From an uncultured Bermanella sp. (GTDB taxonomy: Bacteria > Pseudomonadota > Gammaproteobacteria > Pseudomonadales > Oceanobacteraceae), in assembly GCA_913054445.1 (NCBI GenBank), contig CAJXIK010000115.1, positions 1-6,569 of the forward strand: DNA of 6,569 nt. The letters are read 5' to 3'. Shown piece after piece: positions 1 through 5,835 of the stretch (the stretch's first letter is position 1; each line of letters opens with the position of its first letter). The notes below the pieces were generated by a model. That model made no database searches. It worked only from the letters and a program-made list of their open reading frames with translations, and had not been told where the DNA came from. Made by a program: the position numbers and the translations under genes.

Positions 1-125
1 AGGCCGATGATAAGCCAGCGCTTATTACTGACCAAATCATCCCATAGATCAAACAGGTCGATCTCATCATCGTGGAAGCCTGCTTCAATCACTTGCGGCT
101 GGCTAACGTTAGATTTCTGATTCAC
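1..125 (-). CDS. Wzz-type polysaccharide chain-length determinant, N-terminal fragment
   Basis: Only the first 41 codons lie in the window; the gene runs off the left edge. The peptide begins MNQKSNVSQPQ and carries the stretch HDDEIDLFDLWDDL (residues 18-31) followed by NKRWLIIG, where a first membrane segment begins. An acidic 'DEIDL-F-L' patch just before a hydrophobic helix is typical of the cytoplasmic N-terminus of Wzz/polysaccharide co-polymerase proteins, inner-membrane proteins that set the length of O-antigen or related glycans made by the Wzy pathway. The start is GTG at 125-123: an in-frame TAA directly precedes it, so no longer start is possible, and AGGG at 136-133 lies 7 nt upstream. 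It follows gyrA by 9 nt on the same strand with no terminator visible between them, so it may be read from gyrA transcripts. The family call rests on a short fragment; a related tyrosine-kinase-type Wzc protein or another Wzz-domain protein is also possible. Confidence 0.72.
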   Translation of the reverse strand, partial: MNQKSNVSQPQVIEAGFHDDEIDLFDLWDDLVSNKRWLIIG

Positions 126-132
126 TTAACGG

Positions 133-136
133 CCCT
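133..136 (-). promoter_or_regulatory. Ribosome binding site of the Wzz-like gene
   Basis: AGGG reads on the minus strand 7 nt before the GTG start at 125. It overlaps the last two bases of the gyrA stop codon (TAG, 137-135), so initiation of this gene probably depends on ribosomes finishing gyrA. It supports the GTG start, which is otherwise fixed by the in-frame TAA just before it. Confidence 0.55.
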
Positions 137-2759
137 ATTCTTGGTCACTGGATGGTGCATCATTAGAAGTATTTTCTAGAGTGTCAGCGGCTGCTAGGTC
201 ACCTTCAGAGTCGGTCGCGTCAAAATCATCTTCCGCCTCTAGAATGGCGGCCAGACCCACTAGGCATTCACCCTCCTGCACCTTAATCAGCGTCACGCCC
301 TGGGTATTACGACTCACGATGGATACGCCACTCACTTCGGTACGCACGAGTGTACCCTGGTCACTGATGAGCATGATTTGGTGATGCTCCTGCACCTGTA
401 CCGCACCCACTAGCTTGCCGTTACGCTCATTCACCACCATGCCAATCACACCTTGCGTGCCACGACCCTTGGTTGGAAACTCCGAGGTGGCGGTACGCTT
501 GCCATAGCCATTCACACTGGCGGTTAAGATGCTGGCGCCCTCTTCGGGAATAATGAGGGAGATTACCTTTTGTTCGTCGATTAACTTAATGCCACGCACG
601 CCGCGTGCGGTGCGGCCCATGGAGCGCACGTTTTCTTCGGCGAAGCGTACCGTCTTGCCACCGTCGCTGATCATCAAGATATCCTTGCTGCCATCGGTGA
701 TGGCCGCGCCCATGAGGTTATCGCCTTCATCAATTTCCAGAGCAATAAGGCCACTGGAACGCTGGCGTGCAAACGCCGTTAATGCGGTTTTCTTGACGAT
801 GCCTTTAGCGGTGGCCATGAAAATATAATGGCCCTCTGTGTATTCGCGAATGGGCAGTATGGTGGTGATGCGCTCATCCGTATCTAGGGGCAAAAGATTG
901 ATGATAGGGCGGCCACGGCTCTGGCGACTGGCCACCGGCACATCGTAGACCTTCAACCAATAGACCTTGCCGCGATTACTGAAACACAAAATAGTGTCGT
1001 GGGTGCTGGCAATGAGCAGGTGCTCGATGAAGTCTTCTTCTTTAATAGCAGCGGCCGACTTGCCACGACCACCACGACGCTGAGCCTGATAATCACTAAT
1101 CGGCTGAATCTTGGCATAACCGCCGTGAGACAAGGTTACCACCATGTCTTCTTCGGCGATTAAGTCGGCCATGGTGAGGTTACGGCGGGCGGCGACAATT
1201 TCGGTGCGACGCTCGTCACCGTAGTTCGCCTTGATGGCCACCAGCTCTTCGGTGATGACCTGCATCAAGCGCTCGGGGCTGGCCAAGATAGACAGGTACT
1301 CGGCAATCTCAGCCACCTTGACACGATACTCTTCGATGAGCTTGTCATGCTCTAGGCCGGTGAGCTTTTGCAAGCGCATATCCAAAATGGCTTGCGCCTG
1401 CACCGGCGACAAATAATATTGGCCATCGCGGAAACCGTATTGCGCCTCGAGATTATCGGGGCGACAGGCATCTGGGCCGGCGCGCTCTAACATGTCGGTC
1501 ACATCACCCGGCTGCCACGGCGTATTAATAAGCGCGTCTTTGGCTTCGGCACCTGTAGGTGAGGCCTTGATAAGTGCGATGATAGGGTCAATATTAGCGA
1601 GGGAGACGGCAAGGCCTTCCAAAATATGACCGCGCTCACGAGCCTTGCGTAATTCATAGATCGTACGGCGCGTCACTACTTCGCGGCGATGCTTCACAAA
1701 CGCCGAGATCATCTCTTTCAGGTTTAAAATCTTCGGCTGGCCATCCACCAGCGCCACGGTATTAATACCGAATACGGTCTGCAACTGGGTTTGCGCAAAC
1801 AGGTTATTCAAGACCACCTCGGGCACTTCGCCACGGCGTAATTCGATGACGATGCGCATGCCGTCTTTGTCGGACTCATCGCGTAACTCGGTGATACCCT
1901 CTATTTTTTTGTCTTTTACCAGCTCGGCGATTTTTTCGATCAGACGAGCCTTATTTACCTGGTACGGAATCTCGGTGAAGATGATGGATTCTTTGCTGTT
2001 TTTGTCGTTCATCTCGAAATGATGACGGGCGCGCATCAACACGCGGCCACGGCCGGTGCGATAGGCTTCGACGATGCCGTCGCGGCCATTAATAATGGCC
2101 GCCGTCGGGAAATCGGGGCCGGTGATGTGTTCCATCAGGCCATCGATATCGATATCTGGGTTTGCAATGAGCGCCAGACAACCCGAGATCACCTCGGTTA
2201 GGTTGTGCGGTGGAATGTTAGTGGCCATGCCCACGGCGATGCCGCTAGAGCCATTAACCAACAAGGCAGGGATGCGCGTGGGCAAGACATCGGGAATTTG
2301 TTCGGTGCCGTCGTAGTTAGGCACGAAGTCCACGGTTTCTTTATCGATATCTGCCAGCATTTCGTGGGCAATTTTATCCATGCGGATTTCGGTGTAACGC
2401 ATGGCGGCAGCGGAGTCGCCATCTACCGAGCCAAAGTTACCCTGTCCATCGACCAACATATAACGCATAGCAAAGGGCTGAGCCATGCGTACGATAGTGT
2501 CATACACTGCGCTATCGCCATGGGGGTGATACTTACCAATGACATCACCCACCACACGGGCAGATTTTTTATAGGCTTTGTTCCAATCGTTGCCCAATAC
2601 ATTCATGGCGTGCAACACGCGACGGTGCACCGGTTTTAAACCGTCACGCACATCGGGTAAGGCACGACCCACAATAACGCTCATGGCGTAATCCATGTAG
2701 GACTGTTTTAGCTCGTCTTCAATATTGACTGGCAGGATTTCGTTGCTTAAGTCACCCAT
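135..2759 (-). CDS. gyrA: DNA gyrase subunit A
   Basis: Complete 874-residue GyrA (E. coli 875), the DNA breakage-reunion subunit of the A2B2 type IIA topoisomerase that puts negative supercoils into DNA. The numbering matches E. coli at every key point checked: R32, the DNA-binding basic run around 42-47, H78/H80, catalytic Y122 in AAMRYTEIR, and the DNA-intercalating I174 in SSGIAVG. The N-terminal part to about residue 520 is the winged-helix, tower and coiled-coil region. The C-terminal part, about 530-840, is the beta-pinwheel that wraps DNA and starts with the gyrA box at 560-566, here QRRGGRG rather than QRRGGKG. A variable acidic tail ends the protein (EAEDDFDATDSEGD). Quinolone-determining residues are S83 and D87, the sensitive form. 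The ATG at 2759 has AAAGGG (2773-2768) 8 nt upstream and gives the canonical MGDLSNEILPVNIEDEL start. It is transcribed divergently from mtaD. Identification as GyrA rather than ParC rests on the full-length match, the gyrA box and the pinwheel length. Confidence 0.99.
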   Translation of the reverse strand: MGDLSNEILPVNIEDELKQSYMDYAMSVIVGRALPDVRDGLKPVHRRVLHAMNVLGNDWNKAYKKSARVVGDVIGKYHPHGDSAVYDTIVRMAQPFAMRYMLVDGQGNFGSVDGDSAAAMRYTEIRMDKIAHEMLADIDKETVDFVPNYDGTEQIPDVLPTRIPALLVNGSSGIAVGMATNIPPHNLTEVISGCLALIANPDIDIDGLMEHITGPDFPTAAIINGRDGIVEAYRTGRGRVLMRARHHFEMNDKNSKESIIFTEIPYQVNKARLIEKIAELVKDKKIEGITELRDESDKDGMRIVIELRRGEVPEVVLNNLFAQTQLQTVFGINTVALVDGQPKILNLKEMISAFVKHRREVVTRRTIYELRKARERGHILEGLAVSLANIDPIIALIKASPTGAEAKDALINTPWQPGDVTDMLERAGPDACRPDNLEAQYGFRDGQYYLSPVQAQAILDMRLQKLTGLEHDKLIEEYRVKVAEIAEYLSILASPERLMQVITEELVAIKANYGDERRTEIVAARRNLTMADLIAEEDMVVTLSHGGYAKIQPISDYQAQRRGGRGKSAAAIKEEDFIEHLLIASTHDTILCFSNRGKVYWLKVYDVPVASRQSRGRPIINLLPLDTDERITTILPIREYTEGHYIFMATAKGIVKKTALTAFARQRSSGLIALEIDEGDNLMGAAITDGSKDILMISDGGKTVRFAEENVRSMGRTARGVRGIKLIDEQKVISLIIPEEGASILTASVNGYGKRTATSEFPTKGRGTQGVIGMVVNERNGKLVGAVQVQEHHQIMLISDQGTLVRTEVSGVSIVSRNTQGVTLIKVQEGECLVGLAAILEAEDDFDATDSEGDLAAADTLENTSNDAPSSDQE

Positions 2760-2777
2760 GCAGGCATCCCTTTGTTA

Positions 2778-2793
2778 CCGCTTAAACATGCGG
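2778..2793. repeat. Short inverted repeat in gyrA leader (CCGC/GCGG)
   Basis: CCGC at 2778-2781 pairs with GCGG at 2790-2793 across an 8-nt spacer. It lies about 20 nt before the gyrA start codon, next to its ribosome binding site (2773-2768). It is only 4 bp long, so it could be chance; it is listed because two stronger inverted repeats follow directly upstream. Confidence 0.25.
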
Positions 2794-2808
2794 CGTTATT
2801 GTTATGGT

Positions 2809-2831
2809 ACAAAAGCGTAAGGCGCTTTTGT
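2809..2831. repeat. 9-bp perfect inverted repeat upstream of gyrA
   Basis: ACAAAAGCG (2809-2817) and CGCTTTTGT (2823-2831) are perfect inverted copies around a 5-nt loop. The repeat lies about 50-72 nt before the gyrA start. In gyrA mRNA it would form a stable stem-loop. No run of T follows the stem on the minus strand, so it does not look like an ordinary Rho-independent terminator. As DNA it could equally be an operator. Function unknown. Confidence 0.6.
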
Positions 2832-2832
2832 T

Positions 2833-2848
2833 GGGCTAAATAAAGCCC
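2833..2848. repeat. 5-bp GC-rich inverted repeat upstream of gyrA
   Basis: GGGCT (2833-2837) and AGCCC (2844-2848) flank a 6-nt AT-only loop. It abuts the 9-bp inverted repeat at 2809-2831 with one base between them, so a transcript from further upstream would carry two hairpins in a row before gyrA. Short enough that chance is not excluded. Confidence 0.4.
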
Positions 2849-2856
2849 GCAACTTT

Positions 2857-2886
2857 ACCATAAATCTGGGTTTGACCACCAATCAA
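2857..2886 (-). promoter_or_regulatory. Candidate sigma70 promoter for gyrA
   Basis: On the minus strand TTGATT (2886-2881) could serve as -35 and TATGGT (2862-2857) as -10, with an 18-bp spacer. Each hexamer matches the consensus at four of six positions. Transcription would start near 2850 and give a leader of about 90 nt containing the inverted repeats at 2778-2848. This is the best pair I found by eye, but it is weak and other start sites are possible. Confidence 0.3.
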
Positions 2887-2888
2887 AA

Positions 2889-2909
2889 GGCCAAAATCGG
2901 CCGTTTTTT
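2889..2909. repeat. GGCC-N6-GGCC inverted repeat with T-run, in the -35 region of mtaD
   Basis: GGCC (2889-2892) and GGCC (2899-2902) flank AAAATC, followed by GTTTTTT; four A residues at 2885-2888 can extend the stem against the T-run. On the plus strand it resembles a small Rho-independent terminator, yet no plus-strand gene lies upstream. It occupies the -35 position of the extended -10 promoter at 2909-2917, so a protein-binding site is another option. Both readings are inference. Confidence 0.4.
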
Positions 2910-2917
2910 GTTATACT
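2909..2917 (+). promoter_or_regulatory. Extended -10 promoter for mtaD-ubiG-mupP
   Basis: TGTTATACT contains the TGn extension followed by TATACT, which matches the sigma70 -10 consensus TATAAT at five of six positions. No good -35 hexamer stands 16-18 bp upstream (the sequence there is GGCCAA), as is usual for extended -10 promoters. Transcription would begin near 2924, leaving a leader of about 54 nt before the mtaD start. It is the likely promoter of the whole plus-strand cluster. Confidence 0.55.
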
Positions 2918-2977
2918 GGCGCGCCTTTATCTAAAACCGTTCATTTTTTAAGCAGTCTTTTACACAGGGAAAGCATC

Positions 2978-4306
2978 ATGAGCCTCGCAGAGGAGACCAT
3001 CATCACCGCTAAGTGGATTCTGACACTTGAAAGCGACGCACTGCTGCTGGATCACTCTGTGGTCATTGGCGCAGATAAAATCCTCGCCGTACTGCCCACC
3101 GCACAGGCAGTAACCCGCTATCCCAACGCCCAACGCATAGACCTCCCCCAGCAAATGCTCATGCCCGGTTTTGTCAATTGTCACGGCCACGCCGCCATGA
3201 ATCTATTTAAAGGATTGGCCGATGACCTGCCTCTCATGACCTGGCTAGAAGAACATATCTGGCCCGCCGAAGGGCAATGGGTAGACCAACAGTTTGTGGC
3301 CGACGGCACTAAGCTTGCCATCAGCGAGATGCTGTTAAGTGGCACCACCTGCTTCAGCGACATGTATTTTTTCCCAGAGGTGGTGGCCGATGTGGCCGCC
3401 TCCATGGGCATGCGCGCCACCTGTTATGGCCCCATATTGGACTTCCCCACCCCTTACGGCAGCGGGCCAGATGAATACTTCGAGAAAATACTCGCCGCCC
3501 ACGACAAGTTTAAGCACCACCCATTAATTGATATTGGCTTTGGCCCCCATGCACCCTATACCGTGAGCGACGCCCCCCTTAAAAAGGTGCGCATGCTCAG
3601 CGACCAATTAAACATGCCCATTCAAATTCACCTTCATGAAACCGAATTCGAGGTCAGCGACGCCTTAGAAAAAAGCGGCATGCGCCCGAGCCAACGACTG
3701 GATGCATTAGATTTTTGGGGGCCAGATGTACAGGCGGTGCACGTGACTCAACTCAACCAGCAAGATAAAGACATCTTCAAGGAAAAAGGCGTGCATGTGA
3801 TTCACTGCCCACAATCAAACTTAAAGCTGGCCAGCGGATTTTGCCCCACCCATGAACTGCAAAGCGCCCACATCAATGTGGCACTGGGCACGGATGGAGC
3901 CGCCAGCAATAACGATTTAGACATGCTCAGCGAAATGCACAGCGCCGCGTTGCTGGCAAAAGCCGTGAGCAAAGATGCCTCGGCCTTGCCTGCCCTAGAG
4001 GCGGTCAAAATGGCCACCATCAACGGTGCCATCGCCCTCGGCAAGGAAGATCAAATTGGCTCAATAAAAGTGGGCAAGCAGGCCGATTTAATCTCCATAG
4101 ATTTTTCCGACCTCGCCTGCGTGCCCATGTATGACCCAGTATCACAGCTGGTCTACAGCGCCAGCCGCCATCAGGTAAACCATGTGTGGGTGGCGGGCCA
4201 GCTACAGGTTAAAGACAAGGCCCTGTGTCATGTGAATCCATCGCAACTGATGACCATGGCGCAGGCTTGGGCACAAAAAATAAGTGCCGCCGCGCCGCGC
4301 GATTAA
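2978..4306 (+). CDS. mtaD: 5-methylthioadenosine / S-adenosylhomocysteine deaminase
   Basis: A 442-residue amidohydrolase-superfamily protein of the TRZ/ATZ-MtaD group, about the length of P. aeruginosa PA3170. It is expected to deaminate methylthioadenosine to methylthioinosine in the cytoplasm as a step of purine and methionine salvage. The metal and substrate residues known from Thermotoga TM0936 are all present by motif: H69 and H71 in NCHGH, H191 in GPHAPY, H218 and E221 in HLHE, H255 in AVHVTQL, and the metal-binding aspartate D306 in LGTDGAASNN. HCPQSNLKLASG is another family signature. Small beta domains formed by both ends flank the TIM barrel. The ATG at 2978 has AGGGA (2966-2970) 7 nt upstream. 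It is the first gene of a plus-strand cluster with ubiG 20 nt downstream. Specificity among MTA, SAH and adenosine cannot be read from the sequence; gene order favours the PA3170-like MTA enzyme. Confidence 0.9.
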   Translation: MSLAEETIITAKWILTLESDALLLDHSVVIGADKILAVLPTAQAVTRYPNAQRIDLPQQMLMPGFVNCHGHAAMNLFKGLADDLPLMTWLEEHIWPAEGQWVDQQFVADGTKLAISEMLLSGTTCFSDMYFFPEVVADVAASMGMRATCYGPILDFPTPYGSGPDEYFEKILAAHDKFKHHPLIDIGFGPHAPYTVSDAPLKKVRMLSDQLNMPIQIHLHETEFEVSDALEKSGMRPSQRLDALDFWGPDVQAVHVTQLNQQDKDIFKEKGVHVIHCPQSNLKLASGFCPTHELQSAHINVALGTDGAASNNDLDMLSEMHSAALLAKAVSKDASALPALEAVKMATINGAIALGKEDQIGSIKVGKQADLISIDFSDLACVPMYDPVSQLVYSASRHQVNHVWVAGQLQVKDKALCHVNPSQLMTMAQAWAQKISAAAPRD

Positions 4307-4316
4307 ATTTTTATTT

Positions 4317-4319
4317 AGG
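4317..4319 (+). promoter_or_regulatory. Ribosome binding site that decides the ubiG start
   Basis: AGG in TTTAGGTAATAGT stands 7 nt before the ATG at 4327. It favours this start over an in-frame ATG at 4225 that would lie inside mtaD and add 34 residues unlike any UbiG N-terminus. Confidence 0.6.
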
Positions 4320-4326
4320 TAATAGT

Positions 4327-5025
4327 ATGAGCAACGTAGACCCAGCGGAAATCGCAAAATTTGCCGCCCTCGCCAGTCGCTGGTGGGACCTCGAGAGCGA
4401 GTTTAAACCCCTGCACGACATCAACCCGCTACGTACCAACTTCATTGATGGCCATGTGGACCTCGCCGGTAAGAGCGTATTAGATGTGGGTTGTGGCGGC
4501 GGCATATTAAGTGAAGGCATGAGCCGACGTGGTGCCAAAGTTAAGGGCATAGACATGGGGGCTGCGCCGTTAAAGGTGGCCAAACTACACGCCCTAGAGA
4601 GCGAACTAGACATCGACTACCAACAAATTACCGTGGAAGAACTGGCCGCGCAACAGCCCGCGTCCTTTGATGTGGTGACCTGTCTGGAGATGCTAGAGCA
4701 CGTGCCCGACCCTGCGTCGATCGTTGAGGCCTGCTACCAATTATGTAAGCCCGGCGGCCAAGTGTTCTTTTCGACCCTCAACCGCAACCCCAAGAGCTTT
4801 CTCATGGCGGTGGTAGGTGCCGAGTACATCTTAAACATGCTGCCGAAGGGCACCCATGATTATAAGAAATTTATCCGCCCCAGTGAGTTGGCAGCCTGGT
4901 CACGTCAGGCAGGTTTAAAAGTGGGCGAACTGGCAGGCATGAGCTACAACCCCATCACCAAGAGCTACAAGTTAACGCGCAATAGCGACGTTAATTATTT
5001 AATGCAGACCAACAAGCCCCTGTAG
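4327..5025 (+). CDS. ubiG: Ubiquinone biosynthesis O-methyltransferase
   Basis: A 232-residue class I SAM-dependent methyltransferase (E. coli UbiG 240). It catalyses both O-methylations of ubiquinone synthesis, on the 2-polyprenyl-6-hydroxyphenol and the 3-demethylubiquinol intermediates. The N-terminus MSNVDPAEIAKFAALASRWW is typical UbiG. SAM-binding motif I is VLDVGCGGGILSE (51-63), D76 follows at the end of the second strand, and FDVVTCLEMLEHVPDP (113/114-128) carries the UbiG signature. The segment MAVVGAEYILNMLPKGTHD matches the part of E. coli UbiG reported to bind membrane lipid. I chose the ATG at 4327 because of its ribosome binding site and the family N-terminus. It sits 20 nt after mtaD and 2 nt before mupP, so the three genes are probably cotranscribed. 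Its product SAH belongs to the substrate class of MtaD-family deaminases. Confidence 0.96.
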   Translation: MSNVDPAEIAKFAALASRWWDLESEFKPLHDINPLRTNFIDGHVDLAGKSVLDVGCGGGILSEGMSRRGAKVKGIDMGAAPLKVAKLHALESELDIDYQQITVEELAAQQPASFDVVTCLEMLEHVPDPASIVEACYQLCKPGGQVFFSTLNRNPKSFLMAVVGAEYILNMLPKGTHDYKKFIRPSELAAWSRQAGLKVGELAGMSYNPITKSYKLTRNSDVNYLMQTNKPL

Positions 5026-5027
5026 CC

Positions 5028-5735
5028 ATGAATAACCAGCCAACCACGACCGCAAATAAATTTCATGGCGTGCTGTTCGATTTGGACGGCACACTAGTGG
5101 ATACCGCCGACGATTTTATTTACTGCCTCAATCGCATGCGCCAGCAAGAGGGCTTGCCGCCCTTGGCCGCGCAGGCGATTCGCACGGTGGTCAGCGACGG
5201 CGCGCGCGCCATGATCACCCTCGCGTTTAAGCTACAGGAAGGGGACGCGGGCTTTGCCGAGAAGAAACAGCAGTTTTTGCAGCTCTATTCACAAAACCTC
5301 GCCACCGCCAGCGACCTGTTTGCATCATTACGCGAACTCATAAACTGGTGCCAGCAGCAGAATATCCCTTGGGGCATAGTGACCAACAAACCTAGGCAAT
5401 ATTCCGCACCGTTACTGAAGGCGCTCAAGCTCCATGAGGGCATCGCCACCCTAGTCTGTGCGGACGATGTGAGTCATCCTAAGCCCGACCCAGAGCCCAT
5501 GTATAAGGCCTGTGATGAGATGGCCCTCGCGGCCAGCGATTGCCTCTATGTGGGAGACCATGCGCGGGATATCCAGGCAGGAAAGAACGCAGGCATGCAC
5601 ACCATAGCCGCCGCCTACGGCTATGTGCACCATGCAAGTGAGGCACGGCAATGGCAAGCGGATTGGACCGTGACCAGCAGCAACGCGCTCAGCCAACAGT
5701 TAAAGACCCTATTACACCCTAAAGCAAGCCACTGA
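5028..5735 (+). CDS. mupP: HAD phosphatase, probable N-acetylmuramic acid 6-phosphate phosphatase
   Basis: A 235-residue HAD-superfamily hydrolase of the phosphoglycolate-phosphatase type with a helical cap inserted after motif I. All four motifs are visible: nucleophile D18 and general acid D20 in FDLDGTLVD, T119 in GIVTNK, K152 in HPKPDPEP, and metal-binding D177 and D181 in YVGDHARD. By homology and position behind ubiG it corresponds to Pseudomonas MupP, which removes phosphate from MurNAc-6-phosphate so that AmgK and MurU can return the sugar to UDP-MurNAc, bypassing fosfomycin-sensitive de novo synthesis. The alternative, phosphoglycolate phosphatase (Gph), shares all motifs; gene order is the main argument for MupP. 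The start ATG is 2 nt after the ubiG stop and lacks a clear Shine-Dalgarno sequence, suggesting translational coupling. The roughly ten residues before motif I (MNNQPTTTANKF) are polar and probably disordered. Confidence 0.82.
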   Translation: MNNQPTTTANKFHGVLFDLDGTLVDTADDFIYCLNRMRQQEGLPPLAAQAIRTVVSDGARAMITLAFKLQEGDAGFAEKKQQFLQLYSQNLATASDLFASLRELINWCQQQNIPWGIVTNKPRQYSAPLLKALKLHEGIATLVCADDVSHPKPDPEPMYKACDEMALAASDCLYVGDHARDIQAGKNAGMHTIAAAYGYVHHASEARQWQADWTVTSSNALSQQLKTLLHPKASH

Positions 5736-5754
5736 TAGCCTGCGGCAAGGTATT

Positions 5755-5804
5755 GCCTATGGCGCTTATAAATGGCCTATGGCGCTTATAAATGGCCCAT
5801 GGCG
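5755..5804. repeat. 20-bp tandem direct repeat, about 2.5 copies
   Basis: GCCTATGGCGCTTATAAATG occurs at 5755-5774 and again, identically, at 5775-5794. A partial third copy starts at 5795 (GCCCATGGCG, one change). The array lies in the 100-bp gap between mupP and yciK, ending about 30 nt before the yciK start. Each full unit contains TATAAA, which resembles a -10 hexamer, but no matching -35 stands at the right distance. The perfect identity suggests a recent duplication by replication slippage; a regulatory role is possible but unproven. Confidence 0.9.
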
Positions 5805-5835
5805 GCATGAATTGAACCCTATATTGGAAATAAAC

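Noticed and set aside
2205..2639. 144-codon open frame on the plus strand, antisense to gyrA
   Set aside because: It lies entirely within the conserved gyrA coding region, its protein has no recognisable domain, and long antisense frames are common opposite GC-rich genes.
2775..2789. 4-codon micro-ORF (MFKR) just upstream of gyrA
   Set aside because: Very short, no clear ribosome binding site of its own, and expected by chance in a leader of this length.
2872..2877. TTGACC as a -35 for mtaD
   Set aside because: It is 34 nt from the TATACT at 2912, twice the usual spacing, and nothing like a -10 stands 16-18 nt after it.
4225..4326. In-frame extension of ubiG to an ATG inside mtaD
   Set aside because: The extra 34 residues overlap the mtaD C-terminus, resemble no UbiG N-terminus, and the ATG at 4327 has its own ribosome binding site and the typical MSNVDPAEI start.
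5772..5810. 12-codon micro-ORF (MAYGAYKWPMAA) in the tandem repeat before yciK
   Set aside because: No ribosome binding site, it is made of the repeat unit itself, and the 20-bp period breaks the frame from copy to copy; no run of regulatory codons suggests a leader peptide.
5820..5825. TATATT as a -10 element for yciK
   Set aside because: It is only 10 nt before the start codon, overlapping the ribosome binding region, and has no -35 partner.
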